Shown: positions 17,977 to 26,887 of the stretch, in pieces
Layout of the letters: each line of letters starts with the position of its first letter
Position numbering within the stretch: the first letter of the stretch is position 1
NCBI GenBank assembly: GCA_047975265.1
Contig: JBKEDE010000014.1
Location: 28,103-92,102 of the forward strand
DNA: 64,000 nucleotides
Direction of reading: 5' to 3'
DNA from: UJ101 sp047975265
Lineage (GTDB): Bacteria > Bacteroidota > Bacteroidia > Flavobacteriales > UJ101
Translations under genes and position numbers: made by a program
The notes under the pieces: model-generated
Databases searched by the model: none
The model's input: only the letters and a program-made list of their open reading frames with translations
Told to the model about the DNA's origin: nothing

Positions 17977-18906
17977 ATGAAATTTAATCGTATTTACCAA
18001 TTAAAAGAAATTGCTTCATTATTAGAAGTAGAACATGTTGGTCATGATGAATTTCCTGTAAAAGGATTAAATGAAATTCATGTGGTACAAGAGGGAGATA
18101 TTGTTTTTGTAGATCATCCTAAATATTATGAGAAAGTATTAAAATCTGCAGCAACAGTCATTTTAATTAATAAAAAAGTAGATTGTCCGAACGGTAAAGC
18201 ATTATTAATTTCGGAAAACCCTTTTTCAGATTTTAATAAATTAATTGAGCGTTTTAAACCTTTTCAAATCTCAAATAAATTACAATCTGATACAGCTACG
18301 ATAGGAGAAGGAACGATTATTCAACCCAATGTGTTTATTGGAAATAACGTAAAAATAGGTGAGAATTGTATTATTCACCCTAATGTAACATTATATGATA
18401 ATATTGTAATAGGAAACCATGTTATCATACATGCCAATACCGTTTTAGGATCCGATGCTTTTTATTATAAAAATAGGACAGACTATTTTGAGCGATTGAA
18501 AAGTGCTGGTAATGTTTTGATTGAAGATTTTGTAGAAATAGGAGCAGGGTGTACTATTGACCGAGGCGTTACAGCATCCACAATCATAAGAAAACATACT
18601 AAAATAGACAACCAAGTACAGATAGGGCACGATACCGTTATTGGAGAAAGGTGCTTAATTGCCTCTCATGTCGGAATAGCAGGTTGCTGTATTATTGAAG
18701 ACGAAGTAACTCTTTGGGGGCAGGCAGGCATTGCAAGCGGTATTACTATTGGTAAGAAAGCGGTTATACAAGCCCAGTCAGGTGTTTCAAAATCTTTAGA
18801 AGGAGGAAAAGTATATTTTGGTTACCCTGCGGATGAAGCTCGTGCAAAATTGAGAGAATTAGCAGGAATTAAGCAACTGCCTGAACTAATAAAAAAATTG
18901 AAGTAA
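17977..18906 (+). CDS. Second LpxD-like N-acyltransferase
   Basis: 309-residue paralogue of LpxD encoded in the same cluster. It keeps the short N-terminal domain (about 1-95) and a left-handed beta-helix of hexapeptide repeats (about 100-290), including VQIGHDTVIGERCLIASHVGIAG with the His expected to be catalytic. It is shorter than the LpxD at 14121, and its C-terminal helix is trimmed. It sits 41 bases after efp and 75 bases before sucD. It probably N-acylates a related UDP-amino sugar or provides alternative acyl-chain specificity; that is inference. Confidence 0.82.
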   Translation: MKFNRIYQLKEIASLLEVEHVGHDEFPVKGLNEIHVVQEGDIVFVDHPKYYEKVLKSAATVILINKKVDCPNGKALLISENPFSDFNKLIERFKPFQISNKLQSDTATIGEGTIIQPNVFIGNNVKIGENCIIHPNVTLYDNIVIGNHVIIHANTVLGSDAFYYKNRTDYFERLKSAGNVLIEDFVEIGAGCTIDRGVTASTIIRKHTKIDNQVQIGHDTVIGERCLIASHVGIAGCCIIEDEVTLWGQAGIASGITIGKKAVIQAQSGVSKSLEGGKVYFGYPADEARAKLRELAGIKQLPELIKKLK

Positions 18907-18981
18907 TAAAACTTTTTTGAGATATTATAATCTATTTCAAAAAAACATTTTATCTTTAATCTTCCAAAATAAAATAAAAAC

Positions 18982-19854
18982 ATGAGTGTTTTAGTAAATA
19001 AAGATTCAAAAATAATTGTACAAGGATTCACAGGAAAGGAAGGAACTTTTCATACTGAACAAATGATCGAATATGGAACCAATGTAGTAGGAGGTGTAAC
19101 TCCGGGAAAAGGAGGACAAAAACATTTAGACCGTCTGGTGTTTAATACGGTTGAAGAAGCCGTTCAAAAAGTAGGAGCTGATACATCGCTAATCTTTGTT
19201 CCACCGGCATTTGCGGCTGATGCTGTTATGGAAGCGGCTGATGCTGGAATTAAAGTGATTATTTGTATTACAGAAGGTATTCCTGTACAAGATATGGTTA
19301 AAGTTAAGGAATACATTCAAGATAAAGATGTAACGCTGATTGGACCAAACTGTCCGGGAGTGATTACAGCCGAAGAAGCAAAAGTAGGAATAATGCCTGG
19401 ATTTGTCTTTAAAAAAGGACGAATAGGTATTGTTTCAAAGTCAGGAACTTTAACTTATGAAGCAGCAGACCAAGTAGTAAAAGCAGGTTTTGGTGTTTCC
19501 ACAGCCATTGGAATCGGTGGTGACCCTATTATTGGAACAACAACTAAAGAAGCGGTTGAATTATTGATGAACGATTCTGAAACAGATGCTATTGTAATGA
19601 TTGGTGAAATTGGAGGACAATTGGAGGCTGACGCAGCAAAGTGGATTAAAGAACAAGGAAATCCAAAGCCGGTGGTTGGTTTTATTGCAGGACAAACGGC
19701 ACCTAAGGGGCGTACGATGGGACATGCCGGAGCTATTGTTGGTGGTGCAGATGATACAGCACAAGCCAAAATGGCAATTATGGAAAAATGCGGGCTACAC
19801 GTAGTGGCTTCTCCTGCTGATATCGGAAATAAAGTGAAAGAAGTATTGGCTTAG
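18982..19854 (+). CDS. sucD: Succinyl-CoA synthetase, alpha subunit
   Basis: TCA cycle enzyme interconverting succinyl-CoA and succinate with NDP phosphorylation; partner of SucB/SucC, which is not in the window. 290 residues, normal length. The CoA-binding Rossmann domain begins at residue 1 (IIVQGFTGKEGTFHTEQM), and the phosphorylated His is in TMGHAGAIVGG. A weak -7 match (TATCTTTA at 18951) suggests its own promoter. The tRNA-Pro gene lies 51 bases after the stop and may be on the same transcript. Confidence 0.97.
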   Translation: MSVLVNKDSKIIVQGFTGKEGTFHTEQMIEYGTNVVGGVTPGKGGQKHLDRLVFNTVEEAVQKVGADTSLIFVPPAFAADAVMEAADAGIKVIICITEGIPVQDMVKVKEYIQDKDVTLIGPNCPGVITAEEAKVGIMPGFVFKKGRIGIVSKSGTLTYEAADQVVKAGFGVSTAIGIGGDPIIGTTTKEAVELLMNDSETDAIVMIGEIGGQLEADAAKWIKEQGNPKPVVGFIAGQTAPKGRTMGHAGAIVGGADDTAQAKMAIMEKCGLHVVASPADIGNKVKEVLA

Positions 19855-19905
19855 ATAAAAAAGTATATAGAAAATAATTACATCTGCAATCGCAAAAATA
19901 ATTTT

Positions 19906-19979
19906 CGGGGTGTAGCACAGTTGGCTAGCGCGCCACGTTTGGGACGTGGAGGTCCCAGGTTCGAGTCCTGGTACCCCGA
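19906..19979 (+). tRNA. tRNA-Pro (anticodon UGG)
   Basis: A complete 74-base cloverleaf can be drawn. The acceptor stem is CGGGGTG/TACCCCG plus discriminator A. The anticodon stem CCACG/CGTGG encloses loop TTTGGGA with anticodon TGG, and the T-arm contains GTTCGAGTC. The 3' CCA is not encoded. A strong terminator follows seven bases later. Confidence 0.97.
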
Positions 19980-19985
19980 CACAAG

Positions 19986-20013
19986 ACGATCAAAATTTTT
20001 TGGTCGTTTTTTT
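19986..20013 (+). terminator. Rho-independent terminator after tRNA-Pro
   Basis: Ten-bp stem ACGATCAAAA/TTTTGGTCGT (one G-T pair) followed by six T residues. It ends the sucD/tRNA-Pro transcript. Confidence 0.85.
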
Positions 20014-20128
20014 ACTTTTTGAATTTTAAAAAATAGGCTAAACAAAAAGACATCAATGAAAATTGAAAAATATAGTTTTATAAATTACAATCTTTATTGT
20101 ACCTTCGAGGCTTAAATTAACTATTAAG

Positions 20129-20785
20129 ATGAAGTTTTTTATAGATACGGCAAATTTAAAACATATTAAAGAAGCTCAGGATTTAGGTATTTTAGATGGT
20201 GTAACAACCAACCCTTCCTTAATGGCTAAAGAGGGAATTACGGGAGAAAAAAATATTAAACAGCATTACATTGATATTTGTAATATCGTAACAGGCGATG
20301 TTTCTGCAGAAGTAATTTCAACCGATTATAAAGGAATGCTGAAAGAGGCTGATGAGTTGGTAAAACTTCACCAACAAATTGTTATTAAAATTCCTATGAT
20401 TAAAGATGGGATTAAAGCTATAAAAACATTATCAGATCAAGGTATTAAAACCAATTGTACATTAGTTTTTTCTCCTGGACAGGCCTTGTTGGCTGCAAAA
20501 GCAGGAGCAACCTATGTATCGCCTTTTGTAGGGCGTCTGGACGATATTTCTTCAGATGGTCTGCGATTGATTGACGAAATTCGGCATATTTATGATAATT
20601 ATGGCTACGATACTGAAATTTTAGCTGCTTCTATTCGTCATACACACCATATAATTGAATGTGCAAAAGTAGGTGCAGACGTTATTACCGCACCATTGTC
20701 AGCTATTTTAGGATTATTAAAACATCCGCTGACAGACATTGGATTAGAACAATTTTTAGCAGATTATGCTAAAGGAAATCAATAA
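20129..20785 (+). CDS. fsa: Fructose-6-phosphate aldolase / transaldolase-like protein
   Basis: 218-residue class I aldolase of the TalC/FSA subfamily. It either cleaves fructose 6-phosphate or acts as a small transaldolase in the pentose phosphate pathway. Diagnostic segments: MKFFIDTANLKHIKEAQDLGILDGVTTNPSL at the N-terminus, the Schiff-base Lys in IVIKIPM, NCTLVFSPGQALLAAKAGATYVSPFVGRLDD, and LAASIRHTHHI. In Flavobacteriia this subfamily is usually annotated fsa; activity cannot be assigned from sequence alone. A weak -7 element (TACCTTCG at 20100) precedes it, and the TlpA-like gene follows after 25 bases. Confidence 0.88.
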   Translation: MKFFIDTANLKHIKEAQDLGILDGVTTNPSLMAKEGITGEKNIKQHYIDICNIVTGDVSAEVISTDYKGMLKEADELVKLHQQIVIKIPMIKDGIKAIKTLSDQGIKTNCTLVFSPGQALLAAKAGATYVSPFVGRLDDISSDGLRLIDEIRHIYDNYGYDTEILAASIRHTHHIIECAKVGADVITAPLSAILGLLKHPLTDIGLEQFLADYAKGNQ

Positions 20786-20810
20786 TAATTAAATTAAAAA
20801 TAAATAAGAA

Positions 20811-21842
20811 ATGAGTGTTAAGAGTATTTTTTTGTTGAGTGTTGGTATATTCCTGATAATTTCTTGTAAAAAAGATATTGCATCTCCAATTTCTGAAAAA
20901 AACTTTGTGTCGTTTTCAGGGAAAATCACCAATCCCAATTCAGATTCCATAATTGTATTTAATAAAACATATAAGAAGAAAATAGCAGTTACCAATGGTG
21001 AATTTAACGATACGCTACATATTAAAGAAGGAAAATATGGGTTTTATGACGGAACAGAACAATCTGTTATTTATTTAAAAAACGGAGATGATATCCAACT
21101 AACGCTTGATACAGAACAATTTGATGAAACGCTTACTTATAAAGGGCAGGGAGAAGAGATCAACAATTATTTAGCTAAAAAAGTATTAAAAATAGAAGAA
21201 GTTCTTGATAAGGTAGAAATTGATGATTTAAACGATACAGACTATTCAAAAACAATGGAGGATGCTCAAAATTCTTTGTACGCATTTATTGATAGTTATA
21301 ATCTTGATAAAGAGTTTGCAAAAACTGAAAAAGAAGCTATTGATCAAACCATGGAAACGTATAAAGAATACTTTGACGGAGAAAGAGCCATTAAAAAAGA
21401 ATTCCCCAAAGGAACTGTTTCGCCGGTTTTTTCCGATTATGAAAATATAGATGGGTCAAAAACATCTTTGAGTGATTTAAAAGGAAAATATGTTTACATT
21501 GATGTTTGGGCAACTTGGTGTGGACCTTGCAAAGAAGAAATCCCGTTTTTAAAAGAATTAGAAAAAAAATATCATGGAAAAAACATTGAATTCGTAAGTA
21601 TTTCGGTAGATGAACCTAAAGGTTACGATAAATGGGTTAAAATGGTAAAAGAAAAAGAATTAAAAGGAATCCAACTATATGCCGGCAATGCTTTTGATTC
21701 AGAATTTATAAAGAGTTATAAAATTAATGCTATTCCACGTTTTATTCTGATTGATCCCGAAGGAAAAATCATATCGGCAAATACTTATAGTCCTTCTGAA
21801 AAAGAAGCTATTGAAAAACTTTTTACCGAATTGGGAATTTAA
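20811..21842 (+). CDS. TlpA-like thioredoxin-fold lipoprotein
   Basis: 343-residue exported thiol-disulfide oxidoreductase. A lipoprotein signal (MSVKSIFLLSVGIFLIISC, Cys about residue 19) anchors it to a membrane. Residues about 25-125 form a DUF4369-like beta domain. A charged helical stretch follows, then a TlpA/AhpC-type thioredoxin domain (about 205-343) with active site WCGPC and the cis-Pro loop INAIPRFILID. Such proteins in Bacteroidota reduce periplasmic disulfides or serve cytochrome c maturation; the partner is unknown. A strong terminator follows at 21862. Confidence 0.85.
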   Translation: MSVKSIFLLSVGIFLIISCKKDIASPISEKNFVSFSGKITNPNSDSIIVFNKTYKKKIAVTNGEFNDTLHIKEGKYGFYDGTEQSVIYLKNGDDIQLTLDTEQFDETLTYKGQGEEINNYLAKKVLKIEEVLDKVEIDDLNDTDYSKTMEDAQNSLYAFIDSYNLDKEFAKTEKEAIDQTMETYKEYFDGERAIKKEFPKGTVSPVFSDYENIDGSKTSLSDLKGKYVYIDVWATWCGPCKEEIPFLKELEKKYHGKNIEFVSISVDEPKGYDKWVKMVKEKELKGIQLYAGNAFDSEFIKSYKINAIPRFILIDPEGKIISANTYSPSEKEAIEKLFTELGI

Positions 21843-21861
21843 ATTTGTTTTCATAGTATAT

Positions 21862-21903
21862 AAAACTCAAGATAGAAATAATTTTTGTCTTGAGTTTTTT
21901 GTT
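21862..21903 (+). terminator. Rho-independent terminator after the TlpA-like gene
   Basis: Eleven-bp perfect stem AAAACTCAAGA/TCTTGAGTTTT (21862-21872 and 21888-21898) running into a T-rich tail. Confidence 0.85.
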
Positions 21904-21933
21904 TAAAATCAAATATACTAAAATCAATAATCC

Positions 21934-21941
21934 TATCTTTG
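21934..21941 (+). promoter_or_regulatory. -7 promoter element of metG
   Basis: TATCTTTG, an exact TAnnTTTG match, 21 bases before the ATG at 21963. The in-frame TTG at 21948 would lie at the expected transcription start. Confidence 0.55.
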
Positions 21942-21962
21942 CAGTGATTGAAAATTAAAAAA

Positions 21963-24011
21963 ATGAATCACCCAAAACGCTATACAATTACGGCAGCCTT
22001 GCCTTACACAAATGGTCCGGTTCACATTGGTCATTTAGCAGGAGTTTACGTGCCTGCGGATATATACGCACGTTATTTACGTTTAAAAGGATATGATGTT
22101 GCGTTTATATGCGGATCGGATGAACACGGCGTTCCCATTACGTTAAAAGCAAAAAACGAAGGTATTACACCTCAACAACTGGTCGATAAATACCATAAAA
22201 TAATTAAAAAATCGTTTGCAGATTTTGGTATTTCGTTTGATAATTATTCACGTACTTCGGCTTCTATTCATCATGAAACAGCCGCTGATTTTTTTAAAGA
22301 TTTATATAATCAAGATGTTTTTGAAGAGCAGATTTCTGAACAATTTTATGATGAAGAAGAAAAACAATTTTTAGCCGATCGTTATTTAACGGGAAACTGT
22401 CCTAATTGCGGTGTAGAAGATATTTATCGTGATCAATGCGAAAATTGTGGTATTACGATTCAAAGCCCTAAAGATTTATTAAATATTCGATCAACAATTA
22501 CCGGAAATACACCTATTTTAAAGGAGACCAAGCATTGGTATTTACCTTTTGACGAAACATTTTTATCAAATTGGGTACTTAAAGAACATCAACACGATTG
22601 GAAATCAAATGTTTTAGGACAAGTAAAAGCATGGATTGATGCGGGGTTACGCCCAAGAGCTGTTACACGAGATTTGGACTGGGGAATCAAAGTGCCTGTA
22701 AAAGGAGCGGAAGGAAAAGTATTGTATGTATGGTTTGATGCCCCGATAGGATATATTTCAGCAACAAAAGAATGGGCGGAAAAAAAAGGAAAAGATTGGA
22801 AACTTTATTGGCAGAATAATGAATCGGAACTAATTCATTTTATAGGAAAAGATAATATTGTCTTTCATTGTTTAATATTTCCTCAAATGTTAAAATCGCA
22901 TAGCAAAAACTATCTTCTACCAACCAACGTTCCGGCAAATGAGTTTTTGAATTTGGAAAATGATAAAATTTCAACTTCTAAGAATTGGGCAGTTTGGTTG
23001 CATGAATACTTAGAGGAGTTTAAAGATCAACAAGATGTTTTACGTTATACGCTGACTGCCAACATGCCCGAAACAAAAGATAACAACTTTACTTGGAAAG
23101 ATTTTCAAACCAAAAATAATTCAGAGTTAGTCAATACCTTAGGAAACTTTATCAATCGGATTTTGGTTTTAACTAATAAGTATTATAAAGGTGTTGTTCC
23201 TCAGTCTGATACATTTACTGAATACGATCGAGAAATATTAAAAATGATTAAAGAATATCCTCAGAGAATAGGAAAAAATATAGAAGATTTTCATTTTAGA
23301 GATGCTTTAGCTGATTTTATGGATTTGGCACATCTTGGAAATAAATATTTAGCTGATTCAGAACCTTGGAAAGTAATTAAAACAGATGAAAACCGTACAA
23401 AAACTATTATGTATATAGGATTGCAGGTTGCTACGGCATTGGCTCAATTAGCAGAACCTTTTTTGCCGTATTCTTCTGTAAAATTAAAGAACTTTCTAAA
23501 TATTGATTCGATCTCTTGGAATCAAGTAGCTGAAATGGAGCTATTACCCGCAGGACATAAAATAAATCCATCCGAATTGTTATTTAATCGAATAGAAGAT
23601 GAAACCATTGAAATCCAAATTAAAAAATTGGAGGAAAATAAAACCAAAAAGAATATGACAAATCCGGAAGCTAAACCTCAGAAGGATGTATGTAGTTTTG
23701 AAGATTTTCAAAAAATCGATTTGCGTGTAGGAACTATTTTAGAAGCTAAAAAGGTAGAAAAAACGGATCGTTTGCTTGAACTTAAAGTAGATACAGGAAT
23801 TGATATAAGAACCATTGTTTCAGGAATAGCCGAAAGTTTTTCTCCTGAAGAATTAAAAAATAAGCAAGTGATGGTTTTGGTTAATTTAGCCTCTCGAAAA
23901 ATTAAAGGTATTACAAGTCAGGGAATGTTGTTATTAACTGAAAAAGAAGACGGAAAGCTGACTTTTGTTACACCGGATGATACTATAAAAAACGGTGAGA
24001 TGATTGGGTAG
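21963..24011 (+). CDS. metG: Methionyl-tRNA synthetase
   Basis: Charges tRNA-Met. 682 residues from the ATG chosen here; an in-frame TTG at 21948 would add five residues but lies at the predicted transcription start, and family proteins begin at this ATG. Class I signatures: PVHIGHL near the N-terminus and KISTSKNW in place of KMSKS. A zinc knuckle with two CxxC pairs (CPNCG, CENCG) lies between them. The last roughly 110 residues form a C-terminal tRNA-binding (Arc1p/EMAP-like) OB domain, DLRVGTILEAKKVEKTDRL, which mediates dimerisation and tRNA affinity. Complete and normal length. Confidence 0.97.
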   Translation: MNHPKRYTITAALPYTNGPVHIGHLAGVYVPADIYARYLRLKGYDVAFICGSDEHGVPITLKAKNEGITPQQLVDKYHKIIKKSFADFGISFDNYSRTSASIHHETAADFFKDLYNQDVFEEQISEQFYDEEEKQFLADRYLTGNCPNCGVEDIYRDQCENCGITIQSPKDLLNIRSTITGNTPILKETKHWYLPFDETFLSNWVLKEHQHDWKSNVLGQVKAWIDAGLRPRAVTRDLDWGIKVPVKGAEGKVLYVWFDAPIGYISATKEWAEKKGKDWKLYWQNNESELIHFIGKDNIVFHCLIFPQMLKSHSKNYLLPTNVPANEFLNLENDKISTSKNWAVWLHEYLEEFKDQQDVLRYTLTANMPETKDNNFTWKDFQTKNNSELVNTLGNFINRILVLTNKYYKGVVPQSDTFTEYDREILKMIKEYPQRIGKNIEDFHFRDALADFMDLAHLGNKYLADSEPWKVIKTDENRTKTIMYIGLQVATALAQLAEPFLPYSSVKLKNFLNIDSISWNQVAEMELLPAGHKINPSELLFNRIEDETIEIQIKKLEENKTKKNMTNPEAKPQKDVCSFEDFQKIDLRVGTILEAKKVEKTDRLLELKVDTGIDIRTIVSGIAESFSPEELKNKQVMVLVNLASRKIKGITSQGMLLLTEKEDGKLTFVTPDDTIKNGEMIG

Positions 24012-24020
24012 AGAAAAAAA

Positions 24021-24296
24021 TTACTCTTTTTTCTTTTTAGTCTGAGTCTGTATTAAATCAGTAATCGTGTCCAATTCTTTATGTAATTCATTTAATTCTT
24101 TTTCTAAATCTGCTTGATATAAGTTTATTTGATTTATTTTGGGTTTGATACTCTTTTCTCTGTAAACCAAATAATAGATAAAATATAAAATACACAGAAT
24201 CAGAATAAAAAGAATACCTTGAAAAAATAATATCAGAGAAACTTTTTCTTCTAATAATAATTGTAAAGAATAAAAACAGAAATTATTGGAAATCAT
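24021..24296 (-). CDS. Small membrane protein with C-terminal coiled coil
   Basis: 91 residues. A strongly hydrophobic segment (about 18-45, LILFFQGILFILILCILYFIYYLVY) is followed by a basic stretch and then a heptad-rich helix (about 55-85, ADLEKELNELHKELDTITDL) ending in KKKKE. No family recognised. A matching -7 element (TATCTTTG, minus, 24322-24329) lies 25 bases upstream, which supports expression. It converges on metG. Confidence 0.6.
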   Translation of the reverse strand: MISNNFCFYSLQLLLEEKVSLILFFQGILFILILCILYFIYYLVYREKSIKPKINQINLYQADLEKELNELHKELDTITDLIQTQTKKKKE

Positions 24297-24321
24297 ATTC
24301 TGTTAAGTTGGTTATTGCCAG

Positions 24322-24329
24322 CAAAGATA
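24322..24329 (-). promoter_or_regulatory. -7 promoter element (minus) of the small membrane protein gene
   Basis: TATCTTTG on the minus strand, an exact TAnnTTTG match 25 bases before the ATG at 24296. Confidence 0.45.
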
Positions 24330-24414
24330 AGGCAGAATAAGAAGAAATAAGATAAATTTTCATAAATGAAATACACTATTTTATATGTATCGTAATAAAC
24401 TAATTTATAGTGTC

Positions 24415-25029
24415 TCAATGTTTATTATAATATTTTCTTTTGATTCTTCCCAGTGAAGCAGGAGAAATTCCTAAAAAATCGGCTATATGTTTGTTTTTTA
24501 AATCTTTAAAAAAATCTTTTTTATTTTCTATTAACCAATGAAACCTTTCTTCGTAGGTTAATAATGTAAGTTGGTTAATGTGCTCGAAAGTATTATGTAT
24601 AAATTTAAAGATATTATCCACAAAAATTTTAGAGGTTTTTGGAGATGAAATCATTTTTTTCTCCAAACTGGTATAATCAATTTCAAAGAGAACACAATCG
24701 GTTAAACATTCTGCACTATCAATGGATGGTTTTTTTAGAATATTTGAATGAATACAAAAAAATGTTTGGTGTTTTTCAAAAATAAAAAGGGTTTTATTAT
24801 CTCCATTTTTATTTGATTTAAGTAATCGAACATATCCGTCTAATATCAAATATAATTTTTTATTATGGCTACTCTCCTTATATAATATAGTTTCTTTTTT
24901 TAGTTTTATAATTTTTCCCTTCTCAAAAATTTCTAAAAAAAAATCTACGTCCAACGTAGGGCTGACTGTAAATAACATTTTAGATATTTCTGAAAAGCTA
25001 ATATCAAATTCATCAAAACTTAATCTCAT
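24415..25029 (-). CDS. Crp/Fnr-family transcriptional regulator
   Basis: 204 residues. A cyclic-nucleotide-binding-like beta barrel (about 28-125) contains the ILYKESSHNKKLYLILDGYVRLL pattern, followed by a dimer helix and a C-terminal winged helix (about 165-204) whose recognition helix region is HIADFLGISPASLGRIKRK. No Fnr-type Cys cluster is visible, so it is not an oxygen-sensing Fnr. It resembles the many Crp/Fnr-like regulators of Flavobacteriia with unknown ligands. The 490-bp gap upstream holds stable hairpins (see 25184-25345) that could form its leader. Target genes cannot be inferred. Confidence 0.85.
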   Translation of the reverse strand: MRLSFDEFDISFSEISKMLFTVSPTLDVDFFLEIFEKGKIIKLKKETILYKESSHNKKLYLILDGYVRLLKSNKNGDNKTLFIFEKHQTFFCIHSNILKKPSIDSAECLTDCVLFEIDYTSLEKKMISSPKTSKIFVDNIFKFIHNTFEHINQLTLLTYEERFHWLIENKKDFFKDLKNKHIADFLGISPASLGRIKRKYYNKH

Positions 25030-25183
25030 GCATTATATTTAAATATTTATATAAATAATCCAATCTTGTTTAGCTTTTATTTAAAAACATAAAAAGCATA
25101 AAGTCTGAATAATCAGTGCTTAAAAAAATATTTAGATGAATAATCATTTAGTAAATAAACTATACTCTTTTTCATAATTAAGA

Positions 25184-25331
25184 TTTTTTAAAAGAGGAGC
25201 GGAAAAAATATTTCCGCCCCCTGATTAGAAAAAAATTTACTTTTACATTACTATGTACAAGTAGGGAAACTTAAAGAAAGGGGATACTTTCTTTTAAGTT
25301 AAAAAAAAGTTAACTTAGTATGTAAGCTACC
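25184..25331 (-). ncRNA. Candidate structured RNA or long 5' leader (minus strand)
   Basis: Read on the minus strand, a TATATTTG element (25338-25345) is followed by the 13-bp hairpin at 25300-25268 and then, about 50 bases on, a GC-rich hairpin (25216-25198, GGGGGCGGAAA...TTTCCGCTCC) with a short T-rich tail. This could be an independent roughly 140-nt RNA or the leader of the crp-like gene. It matches no RNA family I know. Inference from structure only. Confidence 0.3.
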
Positions 25332-25509
25332 CTAAGGCAAATATATGAATAGAAAATTTCCTATATGATACTCAAAATACAACTTTTCATATATAAAACA
25401 ATCTTTTTATTAACATTTGATTAAATAACGTTTGTTTTGTTCTTAATTGAGAGTTTGTCGGGTTTAACTTTTTATTGAAATAAATCTTTATGCCAAGATT
25501 AAAAATTCT

Positions 25510-25517
25510 CATCTTTG
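25510..25517 (+). promoter_or_regulatory. -7 promoter element of the MATE exporter gene
   Basis: CATCTTTG, one mismatch to TAnnTTTG, ends four bases before the ATG at 25522, suggesting a leaderless message. Confidence 0.4.
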
Positions 25518-25521
25518 CAAT

Positions 25522-26877
25522 ATGACATTTTACGAACATGTAAAGAAAAATATGTGGTTGGCTTTTCCGGTAATGCTGAGTCAAGTAGGGCAAATAGCCT
25601 TAAATGTAGCTGATACCGTTATGGTAGGAAAAGTAGCAGATCCTTATCAGTCAGAAATTAATTTGGGAGCCGTTTCGTTAGGAAATTCTGTTTTTATTCT
25701 TTTGTTGGTTTGTATATTAGGAATTAGCATTATCATATCTCCTTTGGTCGCGGAAAAAGATGTTAATCAAGATTATAGATCCGGCTCGGATATTTTTTCT
25801 CACGGATTGGTTATTAACGTGGTTTTCAGTATTATGTTCTGCCTACTAACCGTTTTGTGTTCCAAATTGATGTATCACTTGGGTCAGCCTGAAAATGTTG
25901 TAAAAGAAGCCATTCTCTATCTCAATATTTCAGCATTTTCTTTAATTCCTGTTATGGTTTTTCAGACTTTTCGCCAGTTTGGAGAAGGATTATCTTTAAC
26001 ACTGCCAGCCACTATTGCTACATGGATTGCTATTTTAGTAAATATTTTTTTAAACTATTGTTTGATTGAAGGAAACCTTGGTTTTCCTGCCATGGGAGTT
26101 CAGGGAGCCGCTTTAGGAAGTTTAATTGCACGGTTTCTTTCAATGCTCTGCATCTTTGTTATTGTTCTTCAATGGAAAAAATTTAAACTGTATTTACAAC
26201 ATGTATCCTTTAAACGTTGGTCTTCATCTCTATTTAAAAAAATGATTAAATTAGGTATTCCAACTGGCTTTCAAATGTTCTTTGAAGTCAGTGCTTTTAC
26301 CGTAGCTGCTTTCATTGCCGGATTAACAAGCCGAACCGATTTAGCAGCTCATCAGGTAGCCATACAACTTGCCTCTATTTCTTTCTTGATGTGTACTGGT
26401 TTAGCTGTTGCCGCAACGGTACGCATTGGAAATCAGAAAGGAATGCAAGATTTTAAAATGTTACGCGAAGTAGGTTATTCTAATATAAAAATGACGGGAA
26501 TTTTTATGTTTTTTTGTGGTCTTTTGTTTATTTTTTTTAGAGAAGAACTTCCTTGGGGATTTACACAAAGTGAAAATGCAGCCGCTTTGGCTTCCGACTT
26601 ATTAATTATTGCTGCTTTATTTCAATTAGGTGATGGAATACAACTTGTTACCTTAGGATCTCTTCGAGGAATTCAAGATGTCAATATTCCCATGATTATC
26701 ACTTTTTTTGCTTATTGGGTTATCACAATTCCTATTAGTTACATGTGTGCGGTTTATTTTAAGATGGGAGCTTTTGGCGTATGGATTGGATTAGGCATTG
26801 GGCTAACTCTTTCTGCTTTGGCTTTGTTATATCGTTATAATAAACTGACGAATGATTTGATTATTAAAAATCAATGA
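25522..26877 (+). CDS. MATE-family multidrug exporter (NorM-like)
   Basis: 451-residue inner-membrane antiporter with 12 predicted helices in two homologous halves. The N-terminus (MWLAFPVMLSQVGQIALNVADTVMVGKV) is the canonical MATE helix 1-2 region, and the second half restarts near KMIKLGIPTGFQMFFEVSAF. It would export cationic drugs or metabolites using Na+ or H+; substrate unknown. It is the only gene on its transcript and converges on the cysteine desulfurase gene with ten bases between them. Confidence 0.92.
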   Translation: MTFYEHVKKNMWLAFPVMLSQVGQIALNVADTVMVGKVADPYQSEINLGAVSLGNSVFILLLVCILGISIIISPLVAEKDVNQDYRSGSDIFSHGLVINVVFSIMFCLLTVLCSKLMYHLGQPENVVKEAILYLNISAFSLIPVMVFQTFRQFGEGLSLTLPATIATWIAILVNIFLNYCLIEGNLGFPAMGVQGAALGSLIARFLSMLCIFVIVLQWKKFKLYLQHVSFKRWSSSLFKKMIKLGIPTGFQMFFEVSAFTVAAFIAGLTSRTDLAAHQVAIQLASISFLMCTGLAVAATVRIGNQKGMQDFKMLREVGYSNIKMTGIFMFFCGLLFIFFREELPWGFTQSENAAALASDLLIIAALFQLGDGIQLVTLGSLRGIQDVNIPMIITFFAYWVITIPISYMCAVYFKMGAFGVWIGLGIGLTLSALALLYRYNKLTNDLIIKNQ

Positions 26878-26887
26878 TTAATTAATA

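Larger units (their letters stand above)
25030..25521. other. 492-bp intergenic region with hairpins between the crp-like and MATE genes
   Basis: No ORF looks coding. Three structures stand out: GCGGAAA/TTTCCGC (25198-25216); a long hairpin AACTTAAAGAAAG paired with CTTTCTTTTAAGTT with one bulge (25268-25300); and a 10-bp palindrome AAGTTAACTT (25307-25316). A minus-strand -7 match TATATTTG lies at 25338-25345. The left end is featureless AT-rich DNA; the right end carries the MATE promoter. Confidence 0.5.

Noticed and set aside
19455..19769. 104-residue open frame antisense to sucD
   Set aside because: Shadow of a strongly conserved gene on the other strand; composition (Ala/Pro/Ile-rich) is typical of antisense frames and no promoter precedes it.
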